A stretch of DNA of 56,915 nt, taken from contig JAZKXZ010000002.1 in NCBI GenBank assembly GCA_045611845.1, positions 1-56,915 on the forward strand, in the 5' to 3' direction. A program made the position numbers and the translations under genes. The first letter of the stretch is position 1; each line of letters opens with the position of its first letter. Source of the DNA: Enterocola sp045611845. GTDB lineage: Bacteria; Bacteroidota; Bacteroidia; Bacteroidales; Paludibacteraceae. The notes beneath the pieces were generated by a model, which made no database searches, was not told the origin of the DNA, and saw nothing but the letters and a program-made list of their open reading frames with translations. Positions 44,995 to 52,105 of this stretch are shown here, piece by piece.

Positions 44995-45384
44995 ATGGGA
45001 CGTAATAAATTTTCAGAAAAAGAGATTAGAATTATTCGCAAATTGCTTGGCAGCAAAATGAAAGCCAATCGTGGTGCGCAAAAAATGATTCGTCATACAT
45101 TGCGTACTGTTTTCTCTTTTAATATATCAGACTTCAATGTGCAAGGCGAAGCGTTTGGTCCAGTGCAACTAGACGAATGTGTACGTCGCAAACGCATCCA
45201 TATCCTAGACGAAGCTACTATCGAAGAGATGAAACTTCGCTACGCTGAAAAGAAACAACACGAGCAAGCCATGGAGCAAGCCGAATCCATTGCCGATGGC
45301 GAAAATGTAGATTGGCAAGCCGTGCTAAAAGATTGGAACGAATATTACGCCGTAGAAGACCCAAGTAAGGTAAGTGCAGAATAA
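44995..45384 (+). CDS. Small conserved protein of unknown function
   Basis: 129 residues, not recognised as a named family. It is basic at the N-terminus (GRNKFSEKEIRIIRKLLGSKMKANRGAQKMIRHTLR) and acidic at the C-terminus. The first ~30 residues could form two short helices, as in small nucleic-acid-binding proteins, and RRKRIHILDEATIEEMKLRYAEKK is a likely helix. It has no signal peptide and no transmembrane helix. It starts 8 nt after the M24 peptidase, so the two are probably co-transcribed. The function is unknown. Confidence 0.75.
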   Translation: MGRNKFSEKEIRIIRKLLGSKMKANRGAQKMIRHTLRTVFSFNISDFNVQGEAFGPVQLDECVRRKRIHILDEATIEEMKLRYAEKKQHEQAMEQAESIADGENVDWQAVLKDWNEYYAVEDPSKVSAE

Positions 45385-45397
45385 TTAAATATTAACT

Positions 45398-46867
45398 ATG
45401 AAAAAGACTTTATTTATCGTTTTATTATTTACTATTTTTAGTAATCTACTAGCACAAGAGAATAAATATACAGCAGAAGATTATAGTCAAATGTCAATTG
45501 CATCTGTTCGTGCTAAAGATTATGACATGGCATTAATTATGGCTGATGCAGCTATAAAAAAATGTAAAGAAGAAACAGATTGTTCCGTTTCATCTATTTA
45601 TGTACTCAGAGCTAATATCTATAATAAATTAACTCAATATGATAAAGCCATTTCTGATTATAATTCTGCTCTTGAAAACCTATGCGAAAACGAATATGAA
45701 AATAAAATTGATATACTAATATGGCGTGCAAGCACATACTATTATATGAATAATTACAGTAAATTTCAATCAGAAATGAATGAGGCATTAAAAACATGCA
45801 ATACCTACATAAAGAAATTTCCTAATAATAGAAGACTACAAAATGATCTTATAGAAATATACACTAGACTTGGTAAAGTTCAGACTGCAATAGATGAAGT
45901 TATTAATATAATAGAGAAAAATCCAGCACGACCATTGGAGGAATTTGATGCCTATGAAAGCACATTGCTTCTAGATATTAATTATTCTCAAAATATGGTA
46001 GAAAAGAAACTAAAGAAATATCCTAACGAGATTAATTGGTTATACTTACAAGCTACACTTACATTCTATCGTAAAGATTATCCACTTGCTTTACAACAAT
46101 TTGATAAGATAATTGATAAATTTGGTTCTGATTATAGATTATTACATGCTAAGTTTGTTTGTTATTATAGCGAAAAATGTGCAGAAAAAGCATTAGCTAT
46201 GCTAGATAAGATTGAAAATATTCACTACAAACTAGATGATGATGATCTATATTATAAAAGAACAATCTATGGCTGGCTAAATGATTACGAGAACCAAATT
46301 AAAGTATGTACAGATTTATTGGAACGCCGAGGTTTTAAAGCTAGTGTACTTTATACACGTGCATCAGCCTATATGAAATTGGGAGATGACGCAAAAGCTA
46401 TGGTTGACCTAAATACTATTATTGAAAAAGAAAACACATATTTGTTAGCCTATTATAAAAGGGCAAAACTACATGAAAAATATAATTCTCAAGAACTAGC
46501 AAAGGCAAATTATGAAGAAATTTTGAAAGTTGACACAAAATGTAATTCGTCAAGTATTCGTCATTACGCCTTATTAGGATTAGGGAAAGAAAAAGAGGCG
46601 GAAGAATGGATTAACCGCATTATCTCTACAATACCAAATCAAAGTTGGATTCATTATGATAAGGCTTGCATACTTGCTCAAATTGGAAAAACAAAAGAAG
46701 CTCTAGCTAGTTTAAGCAAAGCACTAGAATTAGGTTATAATTCATTTAATCAAATGATGAACGATACAGACCTAGAAAACGTACGTCAACTTCCTGAATT
46801 TATACCAATGGTAGAAAAATACAAAAAGGTACAGGATAACAAATGCTCTCAGTTAGTGGAGCCATAG
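45398..46867 (+). CDS. Secreted TPR-repeat protein
   Basis: 489 residues with a signal peptide (MKKTLFIVLLFTIFSNLLAQE). The mature protein is built of tetratricopeptide repeats, clear in NIYNKLTQYDKAISDYNSAL, LQATLTFYRKDYPLALQQFDKII, YTRASAYMKLGDDAKAMVDLNTII, YKRAKLHEKYNSQELAKANYEEIL and YDKACILAQIGKTKEALASLSKALELGY. Such proteins usually serve as protein-binding scaffolds in the periplasm. It starts 13 nt after the small unknown gene. A specific partner cannot be predicted. Confidence 0.85.
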   Translation: MKKTLFIVLLFTIFSNLLAQENKYTAEDYSQMSIASVRAKDYDMALIMADAAIKKCKEETDCSVSSIYVLRANIYNKLTQYDKAISDYNSALENLCENEYENKIDILIWRASTYYYMNNYSKFQSEMNEALKTCNTYIKKFPNNRRLQNDLIEIYTRLGKVQTAIDEVINIIEKNPARPLEEFDAYESTLLLDINYSQNMVEKKLKKYPNEINWLYLQATLTFYRKDYPLALQQFDKIIDKFGSDYRLLHAKFVCYYSEKCAEKALAMLDKIENIHYKLDDDDLYYKRTIYGWLNDYENQIKVCTDLLERRGFKASVLYTRASAYMKLGDDAKAMVDLNTIIEKENTYLLAYYKRAKLHEKYNSQELAKANYEEILKVDTKCNSSSIRHYALLGLGKEKEAEEWINRIISTIPNQSWIHYDKACILAQIGKTKEALASLSKALELGYNSFNQMMNDTDLENVRQLPEFIPMVEKYKKVQDNKCSQLVEP

Positions 46868-46891
46868 TTTTTACTATATAATGTTTGAATA

Positions 46892-46944
46892 TTCAACTAT
46901 TAGTGTTGTTTTTGTCGCCTAATAGTTGAATTCACAACTATTAG
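46892..46944. promoter_or_regulatory. Inverted plus direct repeat upstream of the Nudix gene
   Basis: TTCAACTATTAG (46892-46903) and CTAATAGTTGAA (46919-46930) are perfect 12-bp inverted repeats with a 15-nt loop. A third copy CAACTATTAG occurs in direct orientation at 46935-46944, 13 nt before the Nudix ATG. It has no T tract, so it looks more like an operator or RNA structure than a terminator. Confidence 0.55.
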
Positions 46945-46957
46945 CATTTTAACAAAG

Positions 46958-47464
46958 ATGAGTAAAGAAGAACTTTTTCCGCTTGTGGATGAGGCTGGCA
47001 ATGTGGTGGGAACAGCCACTAGAAAGGAATGTCATAGCGGTACTTTTTGGCTACATCCTGTGGTGCATTTGCATGTGTTCAACAGCAAAGACGAACTTTA
47101 TTTGCAAAAACGCAGCATGCTAAAAGATGTGCAACCGGGCAAGTGGGACACTGCTGTGGGCGGGCATGTGGACGCAGGCGAAACCATCCTTGAGGCGCTT
47201 GCACGCGAGGTACGCGAGGAACTTGGCATCACCGAGGCGGAGTTTAAGCCACTATTTGTGTATCCATATCGTTCTACCACCGAATACGAACTTGTAAACG
47301 CCTACTACACCATATATGATGGTCCAATCTCTCCAGACCCTGTGGAAGTAGATGAAGGCAAATTTTGGCCTCTAGACGAGATAAAAAATGCCATTGGCAA
47401 AGAGGTACTCACCCCAAACTTCGAGATGGAATTTGAAAAGGTACTAGATTTTTTTAAGAAATAA
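46958..47464 (+). CDS. Nudix hydrolase, IPP-isomerase-like group
   Basis: 168 residues. The Nudix box is complete: GHVDAGETILEALAREVREELGI (69-91, with R83, E84, E87, E88). The opening LFPLVDEAGNVVGTATRKECHSGTFWLHPVVHLHVFNS and the KRSMLKDVQPGKWDTAVGGH segment are of the YfcD/IDI1-like type, so it may hydrolyse a diphosphate rather than isomerise IPP. It is a single gene between the repeat element and a terminator. The substrate is unknown. Confidence 0.9.
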   Translation: MSKEELFPLVDEAGNVVGTATRKECHSGTFWLHPVVHLHVFNSKDELYLQKRSMLKDVQPGKWDTAVGGHVDAGETILEALAREVREELGITEAEFKPLFVYPYRSTTEYELVNAYYTIYDGPISPDPVEVDEGKFWPLDEIKNAIGKEVLTPNFEMEFEKVLDFFKK

Positions 47465-47478
47465 CTTAACTCCACTAA

Positions 47479-47507
47479 AGCTGTAGCAGAAATGTTACAG
47501 CTTTTTT
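47479..47507 (+). terminator. Intrinsic terminator after the Nudix gene
   Basis: AGCTGTAGCA (47479-47488) / TGTTACAGCT (47493-47502) with one wobble, followed by T6. Confidence 0.88.
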
Positions 47508-47514
47508 GTTGGAT

Positions 47515-47943
47515 TTATTTTTTTGACTTTATACCCTTGATAAGAACTTTGAAACGACGAGCAACATGAAGTATTGCCAATACTGAGAAAATAATACCCA
47601 AATAATAGTGCACCAAACCAGCATGAGTGCCTTGACCCTCACAAAAAACTAATAAGAACACCCCTGAAAGAACTACAGCGATAAAAGCCATCATAATAAA
47701 GAATGAAATTTTCTTTCTAAATGAAGATTTCTTTACTAGCGCTTTAAACCATCCCCAATGTTGCTTCACATGAAAACCTACAAATATTAATAGAAGAATA
47801 TTAATGATAACATGAATAACTGACCAATTGTGCCATACTTCATGAGATAAAAAATGATGAGCAAAATGAATTGCTACTCCTGTGATTAATGACAATAATC
47901 CTAGAACAATTAATGCTAAATCTGTTTTAAATATTGGTTTCAT
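47515..47943 (-). CDS. DUF4405-type membrane protein, possible heme-binding
   Basis: 142 residues with four hydrophobic helices. The pattern fits DUF4405: a first helix LALIVLGLLSLITGVAIHFAHHFL, a WSVIHVIINILLLIFVGFHVKQHWGWF segment with His spaced as in cytochrome b-type helix pairs, and a final HAGLVHYYLGIIFSVLAILHVARRF helix. Conserved His in neighbouring helices suggests b-type heme binding, as in formate-dehydrogenase-like gamma subunits, but no partner redox gene is nearby. It is convergent with the Nudix gene, and no -7 box was found upstream. Confidence 0.78.
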   Translation of the reverse strand: MKPIFKTDLALIVLGLLSLITGVAIHFAHHFLSHEVWHNWSVIHVIINILLLIFVGFHVKQHWGWFKALVKKSSFRKKISFFIMMAFIAVVLSGVFLLVFCEGQGTHAGLVHYYLGIIFSVLAILHVARRFKVLIKGIKSKK

Positions 47944-48055
47944 ATAAATCTATTTTCGACGCAATTTACTAAATTATTTCTGAGTTAGGCATATTCCCTC
48001 ACAAAAAATCTAGAAAATAGAATATTATCAACATAGAAATTTAACAAATAAATGA

Positions 48056-48063
48056 TATATTTG
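48056..48063 (+). promoter_or_regulatory. -7 box (TATATTTG) for the FGE-like gene
   Basis: TATATTTG matches TAnnTTTG, 25 nt upstream of the ATG at 48089. Confidence 0.6.
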
Positions 48064-48088
48064 TAATCAAACACTCAAAGTATTATTT

Positions 48089-49159
48089 ATGAAGATACGC
48101 TACATAATTCTTATAATGCTGTTTGTTTGTATGGGTATTGTGGCACAAGACCGCACGTTTACAGTGGGTGACATTACTTTTAAAATGAAATATGTGCAAG
48201 GTGGCACATTTAATATGGGAGCACAAAGCACCGACCCTAATGGTGATAACTACGATGCAGACGCAAGTGTGATAGAAGAACCTGTGCACAGCGTTAATGT
48301 TTCTTCCTTTTACATGGGCGAATATGTAATAACACAAGCACTTTGGGAGAGCCTAATGTATGAAACCCCCAATGCAGAATCTGAAAATGTGTGGTTTGAG
48401 GGCTGCGGTTTGGGCGCCGACTATCCAGCATATTATATCACATACAATGATGTAAAAAACTTTATTACTGCGTTAAATAGTTTTGCTCGTTACACAAACC
48501 AATTAACCGAAGGCGAATATTTTAGAATGCCTACAGAAGCAGAATGGGAGTTTGCTGCACGCGGTGGCAACAATAGCATGGGCTACAAATATGCAGGGTC
48601 AAATAACGTGAACGATGTGGCTTGGTATGTGCAAAACTCACCAGAAAGCACCCAAAAAGTAGGTCAAAAACAGCCAAACGAATTGGGACTATATGACATG
48701 AGCGGCAACGTAATGGAATGGTGCTCAGACTATTACGGCGCATATTCAGAAGAGGAACAAACAAACCCAATTGGCGCATCATACGGCCACTACAGAGTGC
48801 TTAGAGGCGGAGTGTTTCTAAGACCAGCCACCCTATGCCGCATAGCAGACAGATCTTACGCTCTAGAAAACACCCGCGTCACCTACTACGGAGCCAGACT
48901 TGTGTTGCAATCAAACATTAGCACAGATATAGAAGCAAGCTCTGCGCTAGACATTGACCTTTACACAAAAGATAATTACTTATATATCAACAATTTACCT
49001 TACAATAATTCAGAATCCACTATTATTGATCTAAATGGCAAGGTGGTATTAAAACAAAATGTAAACGAGTCTAATACAAGCATCAATATTTCTACCCTAC
49101 CCCAAGGATGCTACATTCTAAACCTCAACGGTAAAAACTATAAATTCCTAAAACAATAA
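48089..49159 (+). CDS. FGE-sulfatase-fold (SUMF1-like) protein with T9SS type-A C-terminal domain
   Basis: 356 residues. A signal peptide (MKIRYIILIMLFVCMGIVAQD) precedes a formylglycine-generating-enzyme-fold domain (~25-270): GGTFNMGAQ, EPVHSVNVSSFYMGEYVITQALWESLM, RMPTEAEWEFAARGG, YDMSGNVMEWCSDYY and RVLRGGVFLRPATLCRIADRS...YYGARLV. The paired active-site cysteines of true FGE are not evident, so a structural or binding role is more likely. The last ~80 residues end in STLPQGCYILNLNGKNYKFLKQ, a type-A T9SS sorting domain. It is exported by T9SS and is a single-gene unit. Confidence 0.88.
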   Translation: MKIRYIILIMLFVCMGIVAQDRTFTVGDITFKMKYVQGGTFNMGAQSTDPNGDNYDADASVIEEPVHSVNVSSFYMGEYVITQALWESLMYETPNAESENVWFEGCGLGADYPAYYITYNDVKNFITALNSFARYTNQLTEGEYFRMPTEAEWEFAARGGNNSMGYKYAGSNNVNDVAWYVQNSPESTQKVGQKQPNELGLYDMSGNVMEWCSDYYGAYSEEEQTNPIGASYGHYRVLRGGVFLRPATLCRIADRSYALENTRVTYYGARLVLQSNISTDIEASSALDIDLYTKDNYLYINNLPYNNSESTIIDLNGKVVLKQNVNESNTSINISTLPQGCYILNLNGKNYKFLKQ

Positions 49160-49167
49160 CCCCCAAA

Positions 49168-49198
49168 CAGCACTGAAAATCTTCAGTGCTGTTTTTTT
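49168..49198 (+). terminator. Intrinsic terminator after the FGE-like gene
   Basis: CAGCACTGAA (49168-49177) / TTCAGTGCTG (49182-49191) followed by T7. A near-identical copy lies at 51765-51794. Confidence 0.93.
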
Positions 49199-49310
49199 GT
49201 GCCCCACTCCGCAAAATTCCAAATTTCAGAACAATTCATACCAGCTTTTTAGTTAAAAAGTTCTAGATTTCAAAACTTTTTCTTGAAATGAAAAATAGTC
49301 CCATTTTTCC

Positions 49311-49341
49311 TTTGTCAAACCATTTTTTCACCATAACTTCG
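49311..49341 (+). promoter_or_regulatory. Candidate promoter of the AlbA/Schlafen-type gene
   Basis: TTTG (49311-49314), exactly 19 nt, then TAACTTCG (49334-49341), one mismatch from TAnnTTTG. It lies 40 nt upstream of the ATG. The rest of the 222-bp gap (49160-49381) holds only the terminator. Confidence 0.5.
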
Positions 49342-49381
49342 TAGAAAAACAAGGGGAAAATCTTACTTAAAAACTAACAAT

Positions 49382-50757
49382 ATGAATGAAAATAATCGTT
49401 ACGAATACAAAGCAGAGTTAACAAGTGATCTTGATATAGAGAAAGAAGTTATAGCATTTCTAAATTATAATAAAGGTGGATACATCTATATCGGAGTTAT
49501 GAAAGATGGCACAACAATAGGTGTGGAAAATATAGATGATTGTATGCTTAAACTAAAAGATCGTATTAAGCACAATATCTCACCATCTGCAATGGGATTA
49601 TTTGATATAGCAGAAGAACAAAGGGACGGACATAAAGTTATTAAGATTACTGTGGCTAGCGGAATAGAAAAACCTTATTTTAAAACAAAGTATGGGATGA
49701 CACCACGAGGTGCTTATCAGCGCGTTGGTTCTTCAGCAGAACCTATGCCACAAGAGCAAATTGACCGACTTTTCTCTATGCGCACAAGAAATTCTATTGG
49801 ACACATCGTTTCAAATCGTCAAGACTTACGTTTCGAGCAATTACGCATCTACTATGATGAATCTGGAAAGATGCTAAATGATAATTTCAAACGAACATTA
49901 GAGTTACTTGCTAAGGAAGAGCAATATAACTACGTGGCTTATCTCTTGGCAGATGAGAATGGAAATTCTATAAAAGTTGCTAAATATTCAAGTTTAGACC
50001 GTTGCGATTTAATAGAAAATAATGAGTATGGATACTGCTCTCTCATTAAAGCAACCAAGAGTGTCATGGCAAAATTAGATATTGAAAATAAAGTGCTGCT
50101 ACTATCACACCAATGGAGCGTAAAGAAACACCATTATGGAATAAGGTTGCTTTGCGCGAAGCTGTCATCAATGCTATCGTACATAACGACTATTCGTTTG
50201 AAGTTCCACCTAAATTTGAGATTTTCCCAGATAGGCTTGAGATTACTTCTGCAGGTCGTTTGCCAGAATCTCTCACAAAAGAAGAGTTCTTCAATGGTAT
50301 ATCAATTCCACGCAACAAAGAATTAATGCGAATTTATAGAGATTTAGATCTAGTAGAGTCGCTAGGCTCTGGAATTCCACGTATCTTGCGTATATACGGA
50401 GAAGACTGCTTCAAGTTTACAGATAACTTTATCCGTATAACTTTGCCGAAGAGTATATGTGATAGTGCTTATGATAGTGCTCATGATAGTGCTCATGATA
50501 GTGCTCATGATATCAATAATATTTCTAAAGAAATTAGGACTCTTATATCACATATAGACAATGAAATAGATAGAGATTCTTTACAATTATTAATTGGTAT
50601 AAAACACCGTACATATTTCCGTACAAAATATATTAAACCTGCTATAGAAGAAGGTTATATAGAATTTACACACCCAAATGATAAACAAAGTAAAAGCCAA
50701 AAGTATAGACTTACAGCCAAGGGTGTAGAACTAGCAAAAAAATTAAAAAATAAATAA
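49382..50757 (+). pseudogene. AlbA_2/Schlafen-type ATP-binding protein, frameshifted
   Basis: Two overlapping frames (49382-50326 and an ORF from 50113 to 50757) encode one protein of about 458 residues if a single base missing near 50089-50098 is restored. The N-terminal part has the AlbA_2/Schlafen DNA- or RNA-binding domain (YEYKAELTSDLDIEKEVIAFLNYNKGGYIYIGV). The second frame continues with LWNKVALREAVINAIVHNDYSFE and SAGRLPESLTKEEFF...LVESLGSGIPRIL, a RecG-like HATPase_c_4 domain, then a DSAH repeat and a C-terminal winged helix (HRTYFRTKYIKPAIEEGYIEFT...KYRLTAKGVEL). Such proteins occur in defence or regulatory islands. No slippery heptamer is present, so decay or a sequence error is more likely than programmed frameshifting. 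Confidence 0.85.
50461..50508 (+). repeat. 12-bp tandem repeat (DSAH) in the AlbA-type gene
   Basis: Four 12-bp units: GATAGTGCTTAT once and GATAGTGCTCAT three times, encoding DSAY-DSAH-DSAH-DSAH. It keeps the frame when copy number changes, and forms the linker between the ATPase and winged-helix domains. The same unit appears in the fossil at 51795-51814. Confidence 0.93.
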
Positions 50758-50760
50758 TAC

Positions 50761-50848
50761 AGTGTACTTCCTGGGCGTTGCGGCTGTTTTTGAGCAGTTT
50801 TAGAACCTTCGCCTGGGAGTTAACTTTACTACCTAGTGAGGTATTTTT
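50761..50848 (+). ncRNA. Stem-loop RNA-like element, copy 1, with terminator
   Basis: Closing stem 50761-50771 / 50815-50825 (11 positions, two mismatches), inner stem GGC (50774-50776) / GCC (50811-50813), and a loop with CTG...CAG. It is 84 % identical over 55 nt to copy 2 at 51681-51739. It is followed by a hairpin TACCT-AGTG-AGGTA and T5 (50830-50848), a small intrinsic terminator. No TAnnTTTG lies directly upstream. It sits between the AlbA-type stop and the zeta-like gene. Confidence 0.55.
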
Positions 50849-50868
50849 ATATTTCATAAATACAATGG

Positions 50869-50876
50869 TATATTTG
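50869..50876 (+). promoter_or_regulatory. -7 box (TATATTTG) for the zeta-like gene
   Basis: TATATTTG matches TAnnTTTG, 17 nt upstream of the ATG at 50894 and 20 nt after the small terminator, so the zeta-like gene has its own promoter. Confidence 0.6.
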
Positions 50877-50893
50877 TAAAAAGATTTTGGAAT

Positions 50894-51634
50894 ATGTCTG
50901 AAAAAGAAATGAATTCATACAGATTTGGTTATAATGTGGAGCCAACTGATGAAATGTTAGCACAGATAATGAAAGAAGTGGCAGAAGAGGCACGCGAGAG
51001 TAATAAAAGGGCCTTGGAGGGATTATTCGAGAAGTTGCGCCAAGATGTAGAAGAAGATGCAAGGATGATGACAGAACCTATCACTTGCTCTGTTGGTGAG
51101 GAGAGACCTGAGCTCATTATTATTGCAGGAACTAATGGTGCGGGGAAAACATTATTTATGCAAAAACTTCTTCAGAACGAATGTACAAACAACACCACGT
51201 ATATAAACATAAACGAAGATCACTGCGCCGAATGGAGAGAGCGTTGCATTAATGAGAAAAAAAGTTTTGTATTTGAGACAGTAATGTCTGCAGAAGACAC
51301 AATAAAATTCATAACCAAAGCAAAAGAAGAAGGTTTCTTTGTAAGACTATTCTTTATATCAACCTCTAACCCTGCTATTAATGCAGCACGAATTGCCGAT
51401 AGAGTAATGAAAGGCGGTCACGATGTGCCTATTACGAAAATAGTTTCTAGATATTTTAAATCAATAAAGAATTGCATGAAAGCCTCAATGATAGTTGATA
51501 GACTTTATGTTTACGACAACTCAATTGATGGCGAAGACGCAAGAATTCAATTTAGATTATCTAATGGCAATTTAGAGAAAGTCTATGTAGAAAACATACC
51601 TGAGTGGGCTCAAATCCTCATTCCTAACAAATAG
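50894..51634 (+). CDS. Zeta-toxin-like P-loop kinase with N-terminal helical extension
   Basis: 246 residues. From ~72 it follows the zeta toxin/UMP-kinase-like family: PELIIIAGTNGAGKTLF (Walker A 79-86), FVFETVMSAEDTIKFITKAKEEGFFVRLFFIST, INAARIADRVMKGGHDVPITKIVSRYFKSIKNC (substrate-binding Arg cluster) and DRLYVYDNSIDG. Known family members phosphorylate UDP-GlcNAc-type precursors. The first ~60 residues (MSEKEMNSYRF...EEDARMM) form a charged helical segment that resembles small partner/antitoxin proteins and could be a fused antitoxin. No separate antitoxin gene is adjacent. It is flanked on both sides by the repeated stem-loop elements. Confidence 0.85.
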   Translation: MSEKEMNSYRFGYNVEPTDEMLAQIMKEVAEEARESNKRALEGLFEKLRQDVEEDARMMTEPITCSVGEERPELIIIAGTNGAGKTLFMQKLLQNECTNNTTYININEDHCAEWRERCINEKKSFVFETVMSAEDTIKFITKAKEEGFFVRLFFISTSNPAINAARIADRVMKGGHDVPITKIVSRYFKSIKNCMKASMIVDRLYVYDNSIDGEDARIQFRLSNGNLEKVYVENIPEWAQILIPNK

Positions 51635-51668
51635 TACCCATAAAACAGAAAAAGTACCCAGAAATTTA

Positions 51669-51676
51669 TATCTTTG
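51669..51676 (+). promoter_or_regulatory. -7 box (TATCTTTG) before RNA-like copy 2
   Basis: TATCTTTG matches TAnnTTTG. It ends 4 nt before the stem of copy 2, placing a transcription start right at the base of the stem; the following gene is over 600 nt away. Confidence 0.6.
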
Positions 51677-51680
51677 CAAC

Positions 51681-51794
51681 AAACTCCCTGGGCGTTGCGG
51701 CTGTCATAGAACAGAGTTTGAACCTTAGCCTGGGAGTTTCTTACAAAACTGTCTACTCCCCTCACAGCACTGAAAATTTCGGTGCTGTTTTTTT
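51681..51794 (+). ncRNA. Stem-loop RNA-like element, copy 2, promoter to terminator unit
   Basis: Closing stem AAACTCCC (51681-51688) / GGGAGTTT (51732-51739), inner stem GGC (51691-51693) / GCC (51728-51730) plus GTT/AAC, and a loop stem CTGT-CATAGA-ACAG (51701-51714). The conserved GTTGCGG lies between the two stems. It is preceded by a -7 box and followed by an intrinsic terminator (CAGCACTG 51765-51772 / CGGTGCTG 51780-51787, T7). The unit would give a ~115-nt RNA. Function and family are unknown. Confidence 0.6.
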
Positions 51795-51935
51795 GTGCTC
51801 ATGACAGTGCTCATGAAAATGCAAATCGGCACCAAGTCAGCACTAAGTTGGCACTAAGTCGGAATCAAGTCGGAATTAAAAATATTGAAAGTAATGTAGA
51901 AATACTACAAAATGTTATTTTAGCAAAGGATTTTG
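51795..51935 (+). pseudogene. 3' fossil of an AlbA/Schlafen-type gene
   Basis: The reading frame CAHDSAHENANRHQVSTKLALSRNQVGIKN...VEILQNV is the linker and tail typical of AlbA_2-type proteins and contains the same DSAH unit as the gene at 49382-50757. It begins directly after the T tract of the terminator and lacks the N-terminal AlbA and ATPase domains. The end (~51935) is approximate; the ORF stays open to 52015 but downstream residues are not recognisable. Confidence 0.6.
51830..51873 (+). repeat. 11-bp tandem repeat in the AlbA-type fossil
   Basis: Four 11-bp units: CACCAAGTCAG, CACTAAGTTGG, CACTAAGTCGG, AATCAAGTCGG. Because 11 is not a multiple of 3, copy-number changes would shift frame. 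Confidence 0.8.
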
Positions 51936-52105
51936 ATTTTTCTTTCTTCTTGTACCGCAAAATGATACACCTGAGCCGTACCTTTGCAATCACATACGCT
52001 AAGAAAACTACGTAATATCTTCCAGTTCTTCTTCTTTTTCTGCGAGAGAAAATAAGCAATTATCGTGTATAATGCACTTTGGCGCAGAAAAACAAGATAA
52101 TTTAT

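Noticed and set aside
46892..46930. Inverted repeat as a terminator of the TPR gene or as an invertible promoter
   Set aside because: There is no T tract after the stem, and a 15-nt loop is too small to carry an invertible promoter.
50461..50508. Tandem repeat as a CRISPR array
   Set aside because: Units are contiguous 12-mers without spacers and are translated in frame.
49382..50757. Programmed ribosomal frameshift in the AlbA-type gene
   Set aside because: No X-XXY-YYZ slippery heptamer or downstream pseudoknot is evident near 50090-50110; a simple one-base loss explains the data.
50761..51739. Elements flanking the zeta gene as integron attC sites
   Set aside because: The layout (toxin gene between two folded repeats) is similar, but neither copy has the GTTRRRY/RYYYAAC core pair and no integrase is visible.
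51782..52015. Intact 77-codon gene
   Set aside because: The reading frame opens inside the terminator, its first part is the tail of an AlbA-type protein and the rest has no coding character; treated as a fossil.
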